Below, in pieces: positions 60,203 through 64,000 of a stretch of 64,000 bases of DNA. Within the stretch, counting starts at the first letter, position 1, and every line of letters begins with the position of its first letter. Below the pieces are notes generated by a model. That model worked only from the letters and a program-made list of their open reading frames with translations. It ran no database searches and was not told the origin of the DNA. The DNA is from Ilyonectria destructans (lineage: Eukaryota > Ascomycota > Sordariomycetes > Hypocreales > Nectriaceae): the NCBI GenBank assembly GCA_020740775.1, contig JAHEWK010000008.1, forward strand, positions 868,001 to 932,000, in the 5' to 3' direction. Both the position numbers and the translations under genes were made by a program.

Positions 60203-60666
60203 GCCCAACGATAGCCAGACACATAGACACTTTTTAGAAGGGGTGGCGTTCCCGTGGGCGTATTGATGGTACGCTCGGGTCTTGGGTAGATTAGAGACTT
60301 GGACTCGATGTGCTGTGTCATGGCAAGTATGCACTCGGCCGGCGCCAATTCATTTAGCGATTCATATATCACAAGCATGGATGGAGCGTGGATACCCCTG
60401 TTTTGGATGGAAGAAATGAATGATGGGAAGCATGTTCAACAAGAGATAAAAATGGAGGTTTAGAGACCCAAAAAGGGTATTCGTACGACGATGGAAACAT
60501 ACTGAAAGATGAAAGAATTTACGCTATGGCAAACCCATCAACATGACTGCTAGCTGATATCGTGTGTAATGTATTAAACCTGCCATGCACCCAACCATCC
60601 TCCCAGGCTCCAATATCATCCAGCCCAAAGATAACCTGAACGCCGGCTCAACCCAGATCAAATCTG
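60203..60666. other. Convergent intergenic region BOR1 / TOF1
   Basis: 464 bp holding both 3' ends. No further feature was seen. Confidence 0.5.
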
Positions 60667-63600
60667 CTACTCATCATCATCACTGTCCATGACAAATGGG
60701 CCACGCCCTCTGGGCCGCCTCACCACCGGGGCGGCATCCTCGTCATCATCGGCAGCCTCCGACTCGGGTGCCGGCTCTGGCCCCTTGCTCGTGCCGCCCA
60801 TCTCGACATCCTCCTCCTGTTCCTCCTCCTCCACGCTCACTCGCCGCCGCTTCCTAGCCTCGCCGCCGCTTCCGTCGAGCGGCATGTCCTCCGCCTCGTC
60901 CGCCGTTGCTTGGCTTCCCATGACCATGCGAGCAAATTCCAGCGAGTCACCTGCATCGCCGTCATCTGCATCGCCGTCGGAGCTGTCGTCGTCGGAGCTG
61001 TCGTCGTCGGAGCTGTCGTCGTCGGAGCTGTCGTCGTCGGAGCTGACATCAAGCACCGGGGCGCGCTTCTTTGGCGCAGGGACGGCCTTGGGGATACCTT
61101 TTGTTGCCATTGCAGCGGCCTCAGCCTTGTCGGCAATCTCGCGTTCCTTGGCGAAGAAGGCCCTGTCTTCGTCCGAGTCTAACTCGTCGTCACCCTCGCG
61201 TACCAACAACGACGATTTGATACGAAGGCTCTTTTTGGCATCTCTCTCGCGCCGCTTGCGGGCCTTTTCTTCCAGCGCCTCGACATCGACATCGCTACCC
61301 CGGCGACGTCGCTTGCGCGTTTTCTTAGGCCTCTTTTCCTCGTCGATGACCTTGCGGGCAGTAGGGCCACCCGCAGGGAACAGGCCATCGTCTAGCTCAC
61401 CTTCCTCGTCGTCGTCGAAGACGGCCTTCTTGCGAGGGGCTGTCTTGCGCTTGAGCTGGTTCTCGGCGAGAACGCCCTCCTCAAAGGTTGGCGGGCTGAA
61501 CTCGGCCTGGTTGATGTAGTGGAGACTATCTTTGAGATCGTCTGCAGTCACATCGCTGGAGATCATCCATGGTGACTCTGGGGTCTCTTCCGAGGCCAAC
61601 CCGAGGAGTTTGAAGTCGGAGAGCGTCATTAGAAGGCGGAGATGCGAATTCTTGAACATTGCTGTTCGCTGGGCACTGTCATCGGGACGGATAACTATTT
61701 TTGCTCAGTCAGTTGTTCTTGCCACACGGATGGTTTTCACTTACCGATCATGGGAGGTGCCTTTGGCTCTCGCTCAACAGATTGCCCCTCTTCGCCATCT
61801 TGAGGAGGCTCACCAGGTGGCATCGCCTCTTCCGCTGCCGCCCAAGCACGTCGCTCGCTCTCAGCATCAGCGAGAATATGCTTCACCCAACCGATATGAT
61901 CTCCCTGGTTCTTGTCCAACAGCGCACCCACCACAATCGCAATCTGGCGGTCCTTCTCTTCAGTATTCTTGAATACGAGCTCTGCGCCTGGCTTTGCCTT
62001 GCTCGCAGTAGACACAGTCTGCCTCTCGTAACCATATTCCAAGAAGAACGCGGTGCTCTGTAGCTTGCTGAAAAGCATCTCGACGATGAGTTCTGGCCGC
62101 TGCTCGATTTTCTTAAAACATCTGCGCAGGATCTGCTTGACCAATTCTTCCCACTCCTTGAACATGCTGGAAGACTTTTCTAGGGCTGAGGGTCCCTTGA
62201 CCATGTTGTAAAAGAGGTGGATGATGTCCACCCGGAAGAGCATGACACTCATTTCCTGTTTGAAGGCGACACGATAGAAGTACCGATGCATACGCTTGAG
62301 TTGTGTTTCGTTCATGTCGTGGTAGAACTTGGTAAACTTGACGAACGTGTCGACCACTCCTTGAGGCGTGAACCGCGAGCAAAATCTATGAAAGTCGAAC
62401 TTGCGCTCCTTGGTAGTGCGCTCAGCCGATTCCTCGTCAATTTCCGAACCATCGTTTTCGTCGTCGTTGTTGCCTTCTCCGGCATCCTGTTGATCAGCCT
62501 TCTTCTTCCGGCGTGTCCGCTTCCGCGAGCGGACTTGCATGTCTGCGTTCTGTTTTGAATAGGCCTCCAAAATGCGAAGGAAGTGGTGGACCAACTCTGT
62601 AGAAGCATCAAGATAGTTGAAACCCTGGTCCTTGTAGGTTCTAATGATGTTGGCAATAATGTCATGGGTAGCTTCTTCGTAAAAGAGACGGCTGAGGACG
62701 TTCTCGGCAATCTCCTCGTCTTCTTCATTGCCAGACTCAGCCATCTCTTGGACGGTAAGGAGAATCTGAGTGAAGCAACGCATCACTGCAGTTAACTCAT
62801 TCCAGTCCTTGTATTCGTAGGACTCGTGTAGAGCCTTGTTCAGCGTGATGAACATCTCCTGGTTCAAGACAGCAGCCACAAGGTTGAAGCTGCTGACCTC
62901 GTCGGTGCTCTTGTTGCCTGATTTCTTCTTGGACTTGCGTCTCATGCGCTCGGCGTCTAGGAACCATGCCACCAAGTAGAAAAATTGCCGACGATGATAC
63001 TGCATCACATGAGACGCTTCTCGGTCGATTGTTTTTCGGATATGCAGGAAAAGAGGGTTGAAGCCGGAATCGAGAAATTCTTCAACAAAAGAGCCCAGTT
63101 GGTCATTTGCCCTCGAATTGAGCTTAGTGGGAAGTCCAATATCCTGCTCGTCCTTGTCGGCCTTTCGAGCCCTGCGAGGGGGTCGGAAGGTCTTGACACT
63201 GTCAATCTTCTGATTTCGTGTGGCGGCATCGGCGAGAGCATCCTGCCCCGAAAGTGATGACATCTTGCCGTCTTCGCGCTTCACCCAAATCATTGTGCCA
63301 AACCGATTGTGTCGGGTAGGACCCTTGCGATTGACGGCCTTGAGCATTGATGATTCCTTGTCCATCATGGCAGAGAGCTCTCCAGCCCTAGCCTTGCTTA
63401 ATTGTTGCTCGTTCATGAAGAGCTTCTCGGCGTTGACTTGCTTGACTAGGTGGTAGATAATTTCCATAACGGTGGTGTCTACGGTCCTGAAATCTTCGCC
63501 CATGTTCGACGCGAGTGTGAGAAGTACGAGGAAGATGTCTTGGTAGGAGAAGGCGTCGATGGTGGCGGATCTCGAGATTTGCGACTCGTCGCCGTCGTAC

Positions 63601-64000
63601 CTGACGTTGGGAGGGGGTTCGATCATGGCCATGTTTCGCAGGAAGAAGAGCACCAGCTTGATGATGCCCTGGTCTCGAGGGGTTCGGTCGCCGATCGGAA
63701 CGGCCATGGAAGGCAGGGCCAATCGAACAGCTGTGTGGAGAATGCGGGCTCCGTCGAAGTTGATGATGGCTCGTTTGTATCCCACCTGGGTCAACTCGAG
63801 GACGGGGATATGGCGGTGATGATTCACCGTCATGCGTTCCCGGTCCTTCTCCATGGGCCATGTCAAAGGGGTCATGACCTCGAAGCAGGCCAGCGCTATC
63901 TTGGACTTGAACTTGTTGTCCATGGCGTTCTCGGGCCAGGTCGCAAGGATGGGGAGCAAGTCGCCCTCGATGAGGTTCGCCTCGAAGATGCATCGCGCAA
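60667..64000 (-). CDS. TOF1: Topoisomerase 1-associated factor Tof1/Swi1 (Timeless family), 5' partial
   Basis: Part of the Tof1-Csm3 (Swi1-Swi3) fork-protection complex that stabilises stalled replication forks and supports checkpoint signalling. Exon 61745-64000 continues beyond the window and joins exon 60667-61694 through a 50-nt intron; 1093 residues are visible. Seen: the Timeless N-terminal region ([56 protein letters not shown]), the central [19 protein letters not shown] block and the conserved [20 protein letters not shown]. The C-terminal part is highly charged, with a (SSDDD) repeat, several basic nuclear-localisation-type clusters ([13 protein letters not shown]), and the end VMDSDDDE. 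Acidic Ser repeats suit casein kinase 2. The N-terminus is missing because the gene starts past base 64000. Confidence 0.95.
60971..61045 (-). repeat. TOF1: 15-bp minisatellite inside TOF1
   Basis: Five copies of a 15-bp unit (consensus TCGTCGTCGGAGCTG on the plus strand; the first copy has one difference), encoding the repeated Asp-Asp-Asp/Ser-Ser stretch of the acidic tail. Because the unit is a multiple of three, copy-number change would not break the frame. Confidence 0.95.

Noticed and set aside
60689..61519. 276-codon plus-strand Ser-rich frame opposite TOF1
   Set aside because: Produced by the GAC/GAT/TCG-rich acidic repeat region of TOF1 read on the other strand.

Overview
The window looks like nuclear DNA of a filamentous ascomycete (Pezizomycotina; Sordariomycetes, probably Hypocreales, is my guess from protein resemblance alone). 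Supporting signs are introns mostly of 48-90 nt with GTRNGT donors and CTRAC-like branch sites, single-gene transcription units on both strands, a chromodomain/HDA2-3 silencing factor, a 2EXR protein and an ankyrin relic of the kinds expanded in filamentous ascomycetes, and a Tc1-type DNA transposon. No operons, CRISPR arrays, rRNA genes or convincing tRNA genes were seen.

Layout. 0-13 kb: RAI1 decapping/pyrophosphohydrolase (minus, 3' end cut by the window edge), a large chromodomain-HDA2/3-coiled-coil protein (plus), COX6 (minus) and an ELO fatty-acid elongase (plus). 13-20 kb: an accessory island with AT-rich tracts, a broken ankyrin gene, a 2EXR protein and a 1.4-kb Tc1-like element with perfect inverted repeats but a dead transposase, inserted about 270 bp before an F-box gene. 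20-22 kb: the F-box/LRR gene. 22-31 kb: 9.3 kb with no supportable gene. 31-32 kb: a Ser-rich protein of unknown function. 32-39 kb: another gene-poor stretch with simple repeats and a 16-bp palindrome. 39-41 kb: glycogen synthase (minus). 44.5-55.4 kb: a compact housekeeping block of YTM1, a DEDDy exonuclease with a RecQ-type C-terminal HTH, LSM5, RPB11, MTQ1 and the m-AAA protease YTA10/AFG3. 58-64 kb: a Bor1-family anion transporter and TOF1/Swi1 (minus, 5' end beyond the window).

The genes do not form one pathway. Themes that recur are RNA processing and decay (RAI1, LSM5, exonuclease), transcription and chromatin (RPB11, chromodomain protein), ribosome assembly (YTM1), replication-fork protection (TOF1) and mitochondria (COX6, MTQ1, YTA10). 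All exon structures were inferred by eye from splice signals, reading phase and family similarity. The most useful unusual observations are an 8-nt microexon needed to keep RAI1 in frame, two phase-compatible first exons for RPB11 (one behind a 664-nt intron), the exonuclease-HTH architecture, and the transposon next to the F-box start.
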